Origin: Opisthorchis felineus
Taxonomy: Eukaryota > Platyhelminthes > Trematoda > Opisthorchiida > Opisthorchiidae
Reading direction: 5' to 3'
NCBI GenBank assembly: GCA_004794785.1
Contig: SJOL01001977.1
Span: forward strand, 46,653 to 110,652
Length of the DNA stretch: 64,000 nt
Part shown: positions 13,301 through 25,133 of the stretch, in pieces
Layout of the letters: the number at the start of each line of letters is the position of its first letter
Numbering within the stretch: position 1 is the first letter of the stretch
Notes under the pieces: model-generated
Told to the model about the DNA's origin: nothing
Database searches by the model: none
The model's input: the letters and a program-made list of their open reading frames with translations, nothing else
Translations under genes and position numbers: made by a program

Positions 13301-16300
13301 CTGTGGTCAGGCTTTTGGTCAAAGGCATTGGCTGAGGGCCATACCAGTCCTGTTTAGTCTTGGGCGCCTTAGCAGTATCTTGACGCATGTACAGCTTGAA
13401 CTGTCATGAACTGTATGAATACCAATAACATAATGACAGATCGTCCGTTGCATTACGCCATTAGCCGGGTCGCCTTACTTGCTGCATTCAGCAGGTTGGA
13501 TAGACGGAAGCAGACTATTGCTAGCACTTCCCTTTTTTCAGTATTATCCCCTAACTCCCTTGTCATCTCATTTAATGGGCAATTTTCTATAGATCCCGAC
13601 CATAGACACGTCCAAAGACCCTATATATATTCGGATATTTGACCCCCACGTCTCCGTCGTAAATCTACTGCATGTACATGACAGAACGGTCCTTTGGATT
13701 CACTTGAGCAGCAGGATGGGAGCTACTTGACCCCCCACTGCACTTGGCTAGGGACACCGTAAGAAACGGTGACTAAAAGATGTCACTGGCTTTGGTGCTG
13801 TCATTTTCCTCCCAGACTGTCTGATCGAGTGCTTGGAGGTGCATGTATCTCAGAATGTGCGATAAGCTAGCAATAGGTCCCTCCCTCATTTGCGCCCCTC
13901 TCTTGCCTTCACTTAGAGACTTTAATATAGTTAAATAAACTCTGTGGTTATATGGTGGTGATGCATCAGTGTCAACATGGGTGTTGCTACTTCTGATGAT
14001 GATGACGTACAGGTGTCGCTTATTAAGTAGTGGGCAAGAAGTTCAACATAACTATAACATGATTACCAATTTCCAATTTGAGGAACTCCAGCTGAGTGCT
14101 GAGTCTTGCAATACGGGTGTAAGCTCTAGATTGACGTCATTAACAAGCTTCTGGATATGAGACTATTCATCTACTTTAAAGAGGTTTTTGGTAATTTTAG
14201 AGACCACCAGTGCATTGACTCCTGTCCTTATTGAACGTGTCATAATTGCCATTCGAAGCTTGAAACAAGTTTGAAACAAGTAGTTCTTGCTGTTCTTTGC
14301 TACGGAGTGTGGTTAATGGTCTTTCCTAAAGGGGCAAAAATCATTCTTTAGAGAGGAAATTTCCGTTCTCCAGAACAGTGATGACAGTCTATTTAGAGGC
14401 AGGATATTCTATTGAAATTTGGTGGAGAGTACTTACTGGAGACTCGCGTGGAGAGCAGCCTCTATATGAGGGCTGTCGTGCAAGAATCTACTCTAGTTCA
14501 AGACAGTAAGTTCATTAAATGTGAAAGTTTTCAACCGAGAGGCATGTGTAAGTCCGTTTCTTCTACCGCATCTGCGTGACCCTAGTAGCGAAAAGTGGCA
14601 AAACTCGATCTGACTGTTCATGACTGTCTGTTCAAAATATAAGTCCGGCTGTAAACTTGCAAACCCAAATGAGAGAATGATGTAAAATCCGATTTCTTTG
14701 GGTAACAGGCAACTCCGAGAAGAGATACGTCAGAAGCAAGAAAAACTGGACGCAATTCAGAATAGAAACAAAATTCCCCAACCAGAGAGTCCCGCGCCCA
14801 AGAAGATTACAACAAAAGTGCAGCGACGCATAAATCGTATCGGAAGTGGGCACAATATATCCTCGAAGCGGCCCATCTCCGTAACCCGCCACTCATTTGG
14901 TGATCATGGGACATCGGAAACAACTGTTTCACTCGTAATGTCAACAGTCGGTCAACCCGGACATATGAATCCAAATTTGATACCACAAGCTATTGTCCCA
15001 GAGGAAGAAGAGGAAAGGAGGAGAAATTTGCAAATGCGAGAACGGCTAATGCAGACAACGGGTGTTATCGATATGGTACGACGCTTGCTTCTGAACAGCC
15101 GCGGGGTGCAGGCAACCTTTCCTACCGAACCGTATTCGCTAAAAGCTGACGGACGTGAAGGTAAGCCAGCACTCGTTTCAAGGTCTATCCATTTTCAAGA
15201 AGCATTTCTTGGAAAGAAGTGCACGAGTTATTAATTTCTATCGACAGCATTAGGGTGTTCACTCTCCACGGATAGTAGATGCCTAAAGATACCTCCAGAG
15301 AGTTCAAACCTTATTAGGTGTGAACTTCGGCAGTTCTTTTCGAGGCTATTTTTAGTTTCCTCCCATTGGGTAAAAAAGATTCATATATATATATATATAT
15401 ATATATATAATGTCAGGTGTGTCACTTTATCAAATAAACACCAGATTTTGTATGATTCAGTTTCATCAAACAGATTCCTATGGCACTTTCCCTTCACATG
15501 TACCACCCTGTGTAAATATGTCAGGCTTTCACAAACTCTCATGGATTCTCACAGGTTAAGTAGTCAGCACGTTTACACCGCATTCCAACGAGTGGAAAAG
15601 TTGGACTAGTGCTGCACATCAATTCTGGTTAAATTTGTTTGTTTTCCCTGGTCTTCGGATGTCTCATGGGCTTTTGTGACCTTAAATAAAGCATCAAATT
15701 AAAATTTGTTTTGGGAATCGTGGTTTCTTTTCGTAACTACAACAATTTAGGGAATTCCTCCTACAGGCGAAGCATGATTTGTGTAGATTAGGAGATTCCT
15801 TTCCAAATATTGTTTTATAATGAATACAATTTTCTGGGTGAAATAAAAGGACCTCAAAGTTTACAAGCAGAAGTCATGTATCAAAGAGAATGAAAATATG
15901 CCTGTTTTGGGGGATAGTCCTAACCAGAGATACCAGGTGAGGCTGAAATGTGATGAAAGAAACGCGTTATCAAATTCCAAGATGGACATTTTTATTAGCA
16001 AACTTTATTTGAAACTCCATCGGATGCGAAAATATCTTCATTAAGACACTTACTTCCTTTGTTGCACAACTAGTTCCTCTTGTTGATTCAGCAATGTGCA
16101 AAACAGTCCAACATACCATTCTGTTTAGTGCAATGGGCGGTTCGCGTCAGAACCCCAGATGATCACCCGAAAATATGCTCTCTTCAATAAGCTGGAATTA
16201 CGTCTTTCTGGGATCGTTTTTTTCCGCAACCTGCGGATGAGACACTGGTCCAATTCGTCAATGAAAGTTAGTCATACACGTTCCTCTTTCGGTGTAGACG

Positions 16301-19300
16301 TTGGCAGATGCAGGCCCGTGCCTCCAGACTATTGAAGAAATACGGCATGCAAGGGTCCGGGCATCGAATTAACTAAAAATAAGCTAGATGTATGTGCTGT
16401 ACGTAATCTCACCATCCTTGTGGGAAAATAAGCCATTGGATGCAAAAATTGTGGAGATGTTGGAAGATCTATTTCTGTCCGTTTGGTGAGTAGCTCGTAG
16501 TTTTTCGAGGTTATTCTCTCGGTGGACCAATATGAGAAGTTCAAAAGACAAGTGAAGAGCATCAAAATCTTCTCCGGTCTTCACACAACGCTGGCAAAAG
16601 ACCCAAGCGTTGAACTACTTCCCAAATGGCAACTCTCACAAGTTGCATTGGCCTGACTGTTGATTGTCTGTTTGCGTAGGTGAAGATACATGTTACGCAC
16701 ATTCGTAGGGATCAAAGGAGCCAGTATCTTAATTAATAACAAGTAACCACTTAAGACTGAGATGACGTCTGACTGCGTATGGGCTAACTATGTCACATTC
16801 ATCGATTAATCGAAGCAAGTTCACAGGAGGCGCTTTTCAACCTATTAAGACTTCCCGAGATTCGCTGATTATCGTCTTCAACAGTTCATGCCATCAATAG
16901 TTTATACCGCTCAATTTAGATGCAGAATATGTCGTCGTCCATTCTCGACTACCACTGGAAGTATCAACTCGTAAAAATCAATGAATAACAGATAATGACG
17001 TCCGTATATATAGATAGATATTAACATTCAGCTCAAACATTCACCTAAACGTAGGCCTTTCTACCCCATTTGGTCAACCGACTACCTTTGTCTGAGTGGG
17101 ACTGGTCACACGCTCATTAGGTAAACATTTACTGACGTCTGATTTCTTGTTAAAACATTACAACCCAAAACTCCTGATCATCGTTGAAGCTGATGTTTTG
17201 GAATATGAAATTGCTGTGGCCCCACTACATCAAAACGAGTCTCTTGCAGGGTGTCGCGCACCCTCGTCAACAGAAAGAAAATTACAGCCTAATCAAAAAG
17301 TAGGCGCAGGCTGTTATTTTAACTGTCAAGAAGTTTTACGGATTGTTATGTGTTTGACAGTTTGTACTGTACACAGATAACGACCCGTTGTGGGCTTCAA
17401 AATGTATAAAGTTTCATGTTGTCACTCCCGTTGAACGCTGGGTTACTTTGCTTATGGTTTACGATGTTAGCATAACGCCACCTTTTCACCTTGCCGAAAA
17501 AAATATCGTGTCTAATATCTAAACAAAATGTCAATAAGTAGGACGAAGATTGAGCATTTGCATCAGTTTCAAGCGATAGTAAAGTTTAACTATGTTTTCC
17601 GGAATCTGTTCAACATCTTTGTATTTCTGCTAAAGTTGCTGTTACAGAAACTACGCACGAGGTTTCGCTGCGCGACGCTATTGAACAAATGAGAAGTGGG
17701 TGGTCATTTTCGGAGGTCGAGAAGAATGATCATGTGAAGTAGTTGTAGAAAGCATCCTAAATGTATTGTATAAAAGTTGGGGACTTAACTGGACGTCCAG
17801 TGCACATCCGATAGAATCGTCTAGTCCTATTATCCATACGATTCTGAGGAAACTATTGAAGGAGAAAGGGTAGCAGTCTCCTCCACCAAGTCCCATATTA
17901 CATCAGACGCAACACTCCTTAAGCTTCAGGCCATCTATCAGGAGACTATCAATCTTTGCTTCAAGTCATATGATGCGTAGCTAAACTGCCTTGAGTGTGG
18001 CCAGTCGGCTTATGCTGCAGTTTGAGGTATTACTAGTCGTTGCTAGTACGCATACATTCCGTCCCCACATTGGTTGTTATGCTGTATTGCATGTGTCCGT
18101 GAGTATATCGAGCATTGGGGCAGCATACCGCATCCATGCCTTCTTCCTTGGACTGGCTGGATAACAGCTCAGTATATTTTTATGGAGAACTGGAATGAAA
18201 CTTAGGGCACGGGTAAAACGACATGTCTCTGAGTGCAATTTCAACTGTTTGAAGACCACCAGGTTGACGTTCCTTCAGTGCTTTTCCACAAAATTACTTC
18301 AGTCGGGATTTGCGGCTATCCTGGTCCACATAATCCGACTTCACACTGTCTTTTTTCAGTTGGGATTTGAATTGATTTTCTAATGTTGATTCGTACGTTC
18401 GTTCACTCACTACCCAGGTAATATCCACCGCGGTTGTCATGGGCAGTCAAAATGGTGCCATCCCACACAAACCGCGTTCTTCTCCTATTGCTGTTAAGAT
18501 ATTCATAGCTTTTCTAGCCGATCTAGTTCCTATGTTGGCATGCTGACGGATTTGTATGACTGCCAGTAATGACCAGATCGCTGATACGTGGTTGGTCATT
18601 TTGGTTGATGCAGTGTGATTCACAGAGGTCGAGTGACCATTTGATTTGTTACCAGGACGAGATCAGCTTTAGGGTGGGAACCCAGATCAGTCCAACGCGC
18701 TATCTTTTCCTCTAAATCACCAGAGTGAAGGTGACTTTGATTCATCTGAACACAGAAGGAGAATTTAAAGTTATCGCCCGACATTTCCAAACTATGTTCG
18801 ATAAGTCGATAAGCTCATTCTGCCGCCTTCTTTTAGAAGCTGATTTTCAATTACTGAGGAGGGTATTCCATATGAATGGATAAAAATAAATGGCGCTCTT
18901 CCGGTTATTTTCTTGTTTCCGTATGAGAAGAAGATCAAACAAATCAAATCAGACATTTAGTATGTAGGCGCACTTTACTGGACTAAATACACCAGTACAG
19001 GAGGAATACGTCCATGTGGCGGCTGAACTATAACCAGAGTCCTGTGCAGTATGCTAACCTGTTAGCGGTTAACTCTCCCTCTGCTAACTATAGCGACCAT
19101 CGAACATTCCCGAGAGAATCATCAGGCTACCCATTTTTCACCATCACTCCACAACCAATGGGTGGAACTAAACGACTTCTGATCACCGGATGTTGCTTAC
19201 CATCAGAAATCAAACTCTGAATTTGAAACAATGTGCTTCCAAAAGAAAACTAGATGCGGCTTGAGCACGAAACGACCCTATGTTGCCATCCCATCGAAAG

Positions 19301-22300
19301 GGTTTCCGGTGAAGTATCCCTGTTATTTCACCTTAAAGCCCACATGGGTCGCTTTGCAGAACTTTAAATAACATTCTTGCTGCCGTTTAGCGGCAGCTTT
19401 GGTGCCTATTACGATCAGCAATTCAGCAACTTTAGTCAGCACCCAAGATCCCATATATTGGAGCATACACAATCATCGCCGCTAACAGGCATGAGGAATG
19501 AATATCTCAATAGGACATTGCAGTGGTTCACATCTCTAACATTGTCACAAACTGGCTTCGTTTCCCGTGCGTGAAGGTAATGGACCGGCAGATGTGCCAT
19601 TTTCAACTCAACCTGATTACTTAGCCGTAGGATATACCAGCGCGCTGCGCGTACGAACGTTGCAGTGCCTACGACTTGAAAACCGAGTAGTCACATAAGA
19701 ATGACCAAACCGGAACTGTCAGAATGTCATACAAACATGAACGAGATGTTTTTAAAACCGACTTACATATAGTTCGAGATGAAGTGTTAGTCAGAACACT
19801 CTCAGTAATACGGAATTGCGAGATTGTACTGTTACCGCATCTTAACTTTTTTTGACTTTACGCCAGTTAGCTCAAAGCACACTTCATTACGAATACCATC
19901 CCTGGCATTGTTTATCATCGGGTGACCAAAAGGCATTCCCTTTCATTTGTTGAAGGGTTTATGGTGGAAAATGGGTGGAACCACACTTTAGCCATGGAAT
20001 GAGTTTGTCTTACAAAATTCTTACTAACCAACCGTGTATTTCATAGAGATCGGTTTAAATTTTCCTTGAAAATCACTACCATTGCAAAGAATGGGACATT
20101 TACATTTCATCGGAAAAGACTGACAAACCAGGTAAGTGAAAATGATTCTTTACGGCCGCAGCAAAACAAAGCTGATGATGAAAAAGTGGTAGAGAAACCC
20201 CAGTAACATAGAATTTACGGACCAGCATGTGCTTGTGTCCCGATAAGTACCCTAGGGCCTTGAAACAATATTCTAGGGATCGGCTATAACGTATTTATGT
20301 TTTATCGTCGACTTTTTACGTTGAAATGCCCGCACACTGCGCCGTCAACATGAGTACTTGCATGGCTTTTACCACGTGAGATCAAGAATTTTCGATTCAA
20401 AGAAATCGTACCAGCACCTTACCGAGTAGAATGGGGTTCCCTGGGATGCAATGATAGCTTACGGGGCTAGGACAGAAATGTGAGATGCTGACTCCTAGGG
20501 ATTGTTTGCGAATCATCTGTTATGCAAGCGCTAGTGCATTCACATGAACTGGTAACCGTCTACAGTGAAAACACGCGGAGAACAAGTGTCCTTATCAATT
20601 CAAAATTTCAGGTGCACCGGACACAAAGAACGAACGTCCATCTTCATTGGCTGCCCATCTATCACGGGTCTACTATCCCCGGGAAACGACCAGTACAGTC
20701 AACCGTCAGATTTTTTTCTCAGTAAGTGAACTATGTACGGTGAAACCACTTTACAATGACCACTGACAGAACCGACTGGAAACGGTCACTCCACAAGAGT
20801 GTACGCCGAAGACAATACTACAACATGCCCATTCTAGTATAAAAATGTTCTTTCGTCAACCTCGTAGAAGAAACTGTGTAGTTAGTGACATGTAAATTTT
20901 ACTCTAGCTGATGATGCCAGAAGTAAGGAATTTCAGTCAGAAATTTGACCAGGCCGACCGGTTCGGACGGGCGGTCGATGTTTTAAATGCTTTTTCCCGC
21001 TAAAATTTTCGACAGAATTGGTTTATCGCAGAAGACTCTGGGTCTACTGGGGCAAAATGAACCAATCATCGGATCTACCTCTATGTTGACAAGCATCAGT
21101 GATACCTCAATTGGGACTCGGGCGCACGATCCCATGGTCTGAACAAGCTAGCATAGGCTAAATTGTCTCTTTACAACAATACAGATATCCATAGTTAAAA
21201 GAATTAAGCTGGCACAAAAGCGTACAGCACAACACTTTTTTTTAAAGGGAATGACCATTTCCACTAGGTAACGGAAACCGCAGGCGATAAAAAACAGCAA
21301 TTCGGATTATACGGTGCTGGATATTGTTTGTTCGTAATCAACTATACCATACCCTTTCCAGGTAATTACTGAAAAACTCGTCTGCGCTGCCTAGCCTTGG
21401 AATGTGGAATTTGTTTCTTAGCATACACTACTCTACGAATGTTTCATCGTAAACTGCTTGAGGCTGCGTTATTCAGACACGCTGCTTCCAAACTGAAAAC
21501 TGTCATTTTCAACCTGAAACTTAGATATCCTGAAAGCCAAATTACCTGTGAACTTGGGAAGTCCATGAGATTCCGTGCCGTGTGCACAATTCTCATCACC
21601 TTGACGGTGACGAGGATGTCGAAAATCAGTCATTGCCGGGCAACTAGCCTTTGTTACCTAAAGAATGTCATACCATATAGAGAATAAAGTAATGTTGCAA
21701 GAAATAGTGCTGGTCTACCGAAAATACCGAGGCGTTTACACTCCCAGGTACTCACTCAAGCAGTCTCGATAGAAACTGACAGAAAGAATATCATATCTGG
21801 TAACGTCTCTAGCTAATCGCAGAGTGGATTTCGTGGGACCTGTCTTGGAATACGAACAGTACCTAGACCTGTGGTTTCCTTCACGTCCATCTGCCAACTT
21901 ATGCGTGCAACTGATAAGGCATGTGCCGAATGCAGTGAAAATAACCTCTGTATGTTAAACTCTCTTAAAGAAACACTAATTCAATTTGGGCTGACCTCCG
22001 TTCTGGCCCCATATTTTCAAAGCAATCAAATTTTTCAATTCTTCTGCTAGCGGAACAACTCAAGCCAGCGCGATGGGGCAATCGCACAGCCATCGATTGA
22101 TATTCCGAACTTTCTGGATCAAGGTAACCCTACAAAAGTAACTGGTCAACTCGCTATGGTGTCCCTGTCACGCAACAATCCAAGAAATTCATTAACACGT
22201 CACATATCTGTGAATCCAACAGAACAGAGTCTCCCACTGTGGAGCGGTTTGGCATACCCTATGGTTCGCCCATGTAAACCTATGCTTGCGACCGCTGCTG

Positions 22301-24522
22301 AGAGAACAGGCCGCCAAAGGAGCCACACACCCAGTGCGTGCCGTCAGAACGGAATACAAACAGCTCCCGACAGTACGCTCCTAAATGAACGAAACCCAAT
22401 CACCAGACAGCGCTTCGGTGTCAGACATACGACATATTTCGATCGAAAAGCAGAAGCCAGAGAAATCATAGGAGAACTACTGATTAAACCGATCCTGGCA
22501 AACACTGGTTTCGATAGAATAAGCGACCAACATCAAACGGTAAATGGTACGCATTTCAGGATGAGTAACAACTCAGCGCTTACCGGTGATACCCGGCGGG
22601 ACGAACGCTATCGACTGGGTAAACATTCTGCTCCGGTGAAAGGTAAACAAACTCGCGGATGCAAAATTCGCTTACATTTCTCTCAAACTCAGGTAAAACT
22701 TAATTTTCGACCACCGAGGAGTAAATAGGGGAATCCGTGACCATGTAGACGCAAAACAGCGGACAGTTGTAACGGAGACTTCGTCCCGTCAGCGATGCCA
22801 ATCCTTGTTGAAAAACCAAGAAGCACCGTGCCTCTCGGCTTTTCAGCAGGACGAAATCTGCATAAAAATCCCCAAATCTCTCCAAACTACCAATAGCTTA
22901 TCAAGCAATCCAAATAACGAACACGGGAGCACACGAGATAGTCGACGAGATTTCATTCGTGTCATAACACGGTATGGAAAACAGCTGCATGAAAAGCCGT
23001 CAGACAAGCATCGCAGCAAATTCACCAGAATCCATCACGGGCGGAGGATCTGTGGCCTCCTTGGGGCCTGGCTTATTCTCGGAGGGATTGCAGACTAGAT
23101 CATGGTTGACGGGCAACGAAGTCAGGGGTTATTCAGGAGAGCAATCGCTTTCTTCAAAAAAACAAGCCTACTAAAACTAGAGGGAACTGGCTTAATACAA
23201 CTCATCCATTCAATACTACATTTAGGAGCCTAGTTCTATCTCATTGCATAAAGCAGATAAGCATCAGTAGTAGACTGCATCCGATGGTGAAGATGATGAC
23301 TTAATTACCTAACATCATCTCGCTTCAACGTAAACAAACTTGCATCCGAAAAGTTCTGTTACCATTGTGCAACGGCGAGTGACTAAGACAAACAGCACCT
23401 TTCGAACACCCGAAATGTGTGAAGTGAATCCTCAGTTCCAGAAGAAAATTCCACTTTGAGGGAATTGTAGACTAGCGCTGGACAATAATATGATTGAGTG
23501 AGGTTCCGTTAGCCATACAGTTTTTATTTCCAGAAAGCACGGCGTTTTTTTAAGATATCCAGAGAGAAATCTTGGTGACTGCAGTTGAAGAACGTTTGCA
23601 ACCAAATTGCACGGCTCAACGAATAAGCTAACAGCTTTCTTGGTGCTTCACTGGGAATTCAAAGAACGCTCGATGTCAAGTTAGGAGGCCCTGAACGGAG
23701 GAATGAAAGACCTGTGGTTTAGTGCCGAAAGTCGAATGCCTGTCGACACCTTAACCCCATGTCGAACGAACTTTGAACTTCTATCTAGACACTAGGATTT
23801 CTACCGGGACACCGGGGTTTTGACAATCTTAAGCATCGAAACATATTGTGAAAAATACCGGGGTGTCGTCTTAAAAAAGGTGATCACCCAACAGATAAGC
23901 TTTGAAAGAGCAAACCCCTATCAACTTCAATCAGTTTTCCCAAAGGACGATTTCCATGCATTGATTGTCTGCATTCAGTGCAAGTAGTTGAACAACAATA
24001 CGATGAACGCTCCTGGGCCTCAAAAAAAGTTCATAGACTTCCGCGAATTGAAAAAAATTGATAGCTACTTATGAATATTTGCGGATCTGTTCATGAACCT
24101 CGCGTCACCTCTGTAGCTGTCCTTCAACATCGCTTATGTGGTACAGATCGGGTATAGAAACAGTTTCGCTATGAGAGTCAATATTGCATATGAAGTTGAC
24201 AAACTACTAGGGAGCTGGATTAACCAAAACCCCACAATTAATGACTGTCAACAATAATCAGGTTTTGAAAGGATTATTTTCCTTTCAGGTTCTTCAAACT
24301 GGAGAGCGAAAGAAAAGTGTCGAGAGATATCAGGATCTACCATCCCACGCTTCACAGAGACGCGGCTTCATGCTTCTCCAAAGGAAAGTAAAAACCCACC
24401 GTCGCCACGGCGACACCAGGCAACCGAGTGACTTCTTCATTCCAAACAGAACGATTCCTAATGCGCCGCCTAAAGTGGGAGTTATCCACTTATTCAGATT
24501 GTTTACCTCAATCGTTGTATGA
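1087..24522 (+). CDS. TTLL6/13: Tubulin polyglutamylase, TTLL6/TTLL13 group (5' part outside window)
   Basis: TTL-like ligases add glutamate chains to tubulin tails in axonemes and cytoplasmic microtubules, using ATP. Eight exons were placed by hand: 1087-1374, 4026-4196, 6021-6202, 10694-10879, 14709-15160, 20612-20721, 22051-22692 and 24289-24522. All have GT-AG borders and compatible phases, and the sum is 2265 nt (755 codons with stop). Family blocks seen in order are [80 protein letters not shown] and [14 protein letters not shown]. These match the C-terminal half of the TTL catalytic core plus the basic helix that follows it in TTLL6/13. The tail after about residue 300 is basic, low in conservation and typical of the family's variable end. 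The first visible exon begins in phase 0 in mid-domain, so the start codon and ATP-grasp N-lobe lie left of the window. TTLL4/5 are less likely because the [15 protein letters not shown] and [13 protein letters not shown] blocks fit TTLL6/13 better. Confidence 0.9.
1615..2430 (+). mobile_element. 5'-truncated LINE (RTE-like), C-terminal part and 3' tail
   Basis: Starts around [20 protein letters not shown] and continues [43 protein letters not shown] and [18 protein letters not shown]. This is the region after the reverse transcriptase in fluke non-LTR elements. In-frame stops show it is dead. It ends with a tail containing gtacggcagcgaaacgtcag and then a gatgatg-type simple repeat. It lies in a TTLL intron in sense orientation. 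Confidence 0.85.
4026..4196 (+). CDS. TTLL6/13: TTLL exon: [10 protein letters not shown] block
   Basis: Phase 0 to 0, 57 codons, after tttttgttcccacag and before gtaagt. It encodes [19 protein letters not shown] and [19 protein letters not shown]. The E of FEILGFD is a metal/ATP-site residue in the family. The exon ends in LEV, directly before the NHSPS motif of the next exon. Confidence 0.94.
6021..6202 (+). CDS. TTLL6/13: TTLL exon: NHSPSF motif and following helix
   Basis: Starts after tgtaatttag with [19 protein letters not shown], the end of the ATP-grasp core, and continues into a lysine/arginine-rich helix ([19 protein letters not shown]). It ends at gtaagc in phase 2. Short and well bounded. 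Confidence 0.93.
10694..10879 (+). CDS. TTLL6/13: TTLL exon: NFRLIFPC block
   Basis: Acceptor ttgggtcag, donor gtaagt; enters with 1 nt and leaves in phase 2. It encodes [19 protein letters not shown], the conserved 'GGFR.IYP' segment that follows the catalytic core in TTLL6 and TTLL13. It ends at SECAR, which continues in the next exon. Confidence 0.9.
12612..12968 (+). other. Unexplained 118-codon open frame in a TTLL intron
   Basis: A complete ATG-to-stop frame starting [18 protein letters not shown], with two hydrophobic stretches and a VRRLRKYIF basic segment. No recognised domain, no clear promoter or splice sites. The opposite strand carries [12 protein letters not shown], faintly like an RT motif, so it may be old repeat sequence. 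Confidence 0.2.
13690..14010 (+). mobile_element. Short 3' end of the same LINE family
   Basis: Nucleotide pattern ccactgcacttggctaggga, then cagactgtctgatcgagtg and ggtgcatgtatctcagaatg, as in the 2160-2300 copy, with the same tail ending in a gatgatgatg simple repeat. It is strongly truncated and decayed, in a TTLL intron. Confidence 0.65.
14709..15160 (+). CDS. TTLL6/13: TTLL exon: basic microtubule-binding helix and linker
   Basis: Acceptor ggtaacag, donor gtaagc; enters with 1 nt and leaves in phase 1. It begins [14 protein letters not shown], which aligns with the RQLIQELRLKREK type helix of TTLL6. A Lys/Arg/Ser/Pro-rich linker and a charged EEEEERRR coil follow. Poor conservation beyond the helix is usual for this family. 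Confidence 0.88.
15383..15409. repeat. (AT)n microsatellite
   Basis: About 13 uninterrupted AT units in the TTLL intron after the exon ending at 15160. No recognisable LINE tail precedes it. Confidence 0.95.
17080..17290 (+). mobile_element. Gypsy-type LTR retrotransposon fragment (RT-RNase H connection)
   Basis: Encodes [20 protein letters not shown] and [13 protein letters not shown]. This corresponds to the 'S..LLTHYDPKLPL.LA.DAS.YG.GAVL.H' segment at the start of the RNase H domain in Gypsy/Ty3 elements. No LTRs or other domains were found around it. An isolated relic in a TTLL intron. Confidence 0.6.
20612..20721 (+). CDS. TTLL6/13: TTLL exon: short linker exon
   Basis: A 110-nt exon after caaaatttcag and before gtaagt. 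It enters with 2 nt and leaves in phase 0, exactly the phases needed to join 15160 and 22051. It encodes a polar stretch starting [15 protein letters not shown]. The call rests on splice sites and phase, not on family similarity. Confidence 0.65.
22051..22692 (+). CDS. TTLL6/13: TTLL exon: long polar C-terminal exon
   Basis: 214 codons, phase 0 to 0, after a pyrimidine-rich cttctgctag and before gtaaaa. The translation is rich in Ser, Arg, Asn, Thr and Gln with no recognisable domain, as expected for the disordered tail of a TTLL protein. The upstream in-frame stop is the tag of the acceptor itself. Confidence 0.7.
22793..23098 (+). CDS. Possible alternative 3' terminal exon of the TTLL gene
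   Basis: An acceptor (cttcgtcccgtcag) at 22792 opens phase 0, the phase in which 22692 ends. The frame stays open for 101 codons to a stop at 23096-23098. It would replace the 24289-24522 terminal exon with a different polar tail. From about 22974 a second + frame is also open, so the true end of the coding part is unsure. No family similarity was seen. Confidence 0.3.
   Translation, partial: RCQSLLKNQEAPCLSAFQQDEICIKIPKSLQTTNSLSSNPNNEHGSTRDSRRDFIRVITRYGKQLHEKPSDKHRSKFTRIHHGRRICGLLGAWLILGGIAD
24289..24522 (+). CDS. TTLL6/13: TTLL terminal exon with stop codon
   Basis: Begins after tttcctttcag in phase 0, matching the end of the 22051-22692 exon. It encodes a basic tail ([15 protein letters not shown]) and stops at TGA 24520-24522. 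An AATAAA polyadenylation signal follows 65 nt later. Confidence 0.7.
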   Translation, partial: VLQTGERKKSVERYQDLPSHASQRRGFMLLQRKVKTHRRHGDTRQPSDFFIPNRTIPNAPPKVGVIHLFRLFTSIVV

Positions 24523-24586
24523 CTCTTTTGCATAAAAAAGATTGACGGGCTGAACCGAAGCTGAAAAGTGCTGCACAGAACTCAAA

Positions 24587-24592
24587 AATAAA
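24587..24592 (+). terminator. Polyadenylation signal AATAAA of the TTLL gene
   Basis: A canonical AATAAA lies 65 nt after the TTLL stop codon, on the same strand. Cleavage would be expected around 24605-24620. The HEATR1 stop codon is only 542 nt further on, on the opposite strand. Confidence 0.6.
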
Positions 24593-25133
24593 TTTGACGC
24601 TCTGAGTTGAACCACGAGAGCTTCTGTTTTGACTTGACTGGAATGACATAAAATAGAAGGATAACTTTTAGGAAATCAGGGAGAGGCCTATTCGGGCACC
24701 AATAAGTTTACAGAAGGGATAAGCCGTTTCTGGATCAGAAGGAACGTGGATAGAACCAATGGGCATCCGTACAGTAAAGTTTACATCACCAAACATGATG
24801 ATGGCTAAACAAAATAGTGAACCACGACAGGGTCTGACAACAATCACCATACGTTTTCAAGCTTGCACTACTAATTGTATGGCTATCAGTTGAAAATATC
24901 AAGGCAAATGGATCGTACGGATTTTTTTGTTTACGAAAATCACTCAATCCTATGAGCCTCGCAGAAGAGAATAAGAGCAGTCTTGGGTATTACTACACAT
25001 TCTGATTTCGACTGTCCAGAGTCGGAGAGAAAATACAATCGTATCGTGATCATAGGTTCATCTATTCACAGAAGCCAAGAGGGAATGTACAGAGAGAAAA
25101 AGATTGGCATAGGAAGGAGCGGTATGAACCAGA
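24593..25133. other. Intergenic region between convergent genes
   Basis: 541 nt between the TTLL polyadenylation signal and the HEATR1 stop codon. It must contain the HEATR1 3' UTR. No canonical polyadenylation hexamer for the - strand was seen, so HEATR1 may use a variant or extend into the TTLL 3' end. Confidence 0.6.

Larger units (their letters stand above)
15161..20611. other. Long TTLL intron
   Basis: 5.45 kb containing the (AT)n microsatellite and the Gypsy relic. Other frames, such as 19014-19220, have a possible acceptor, but their phases do not fit a splice with the neighbouring TTLL exons. Nothing else supportable. Confidence 0.5.
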
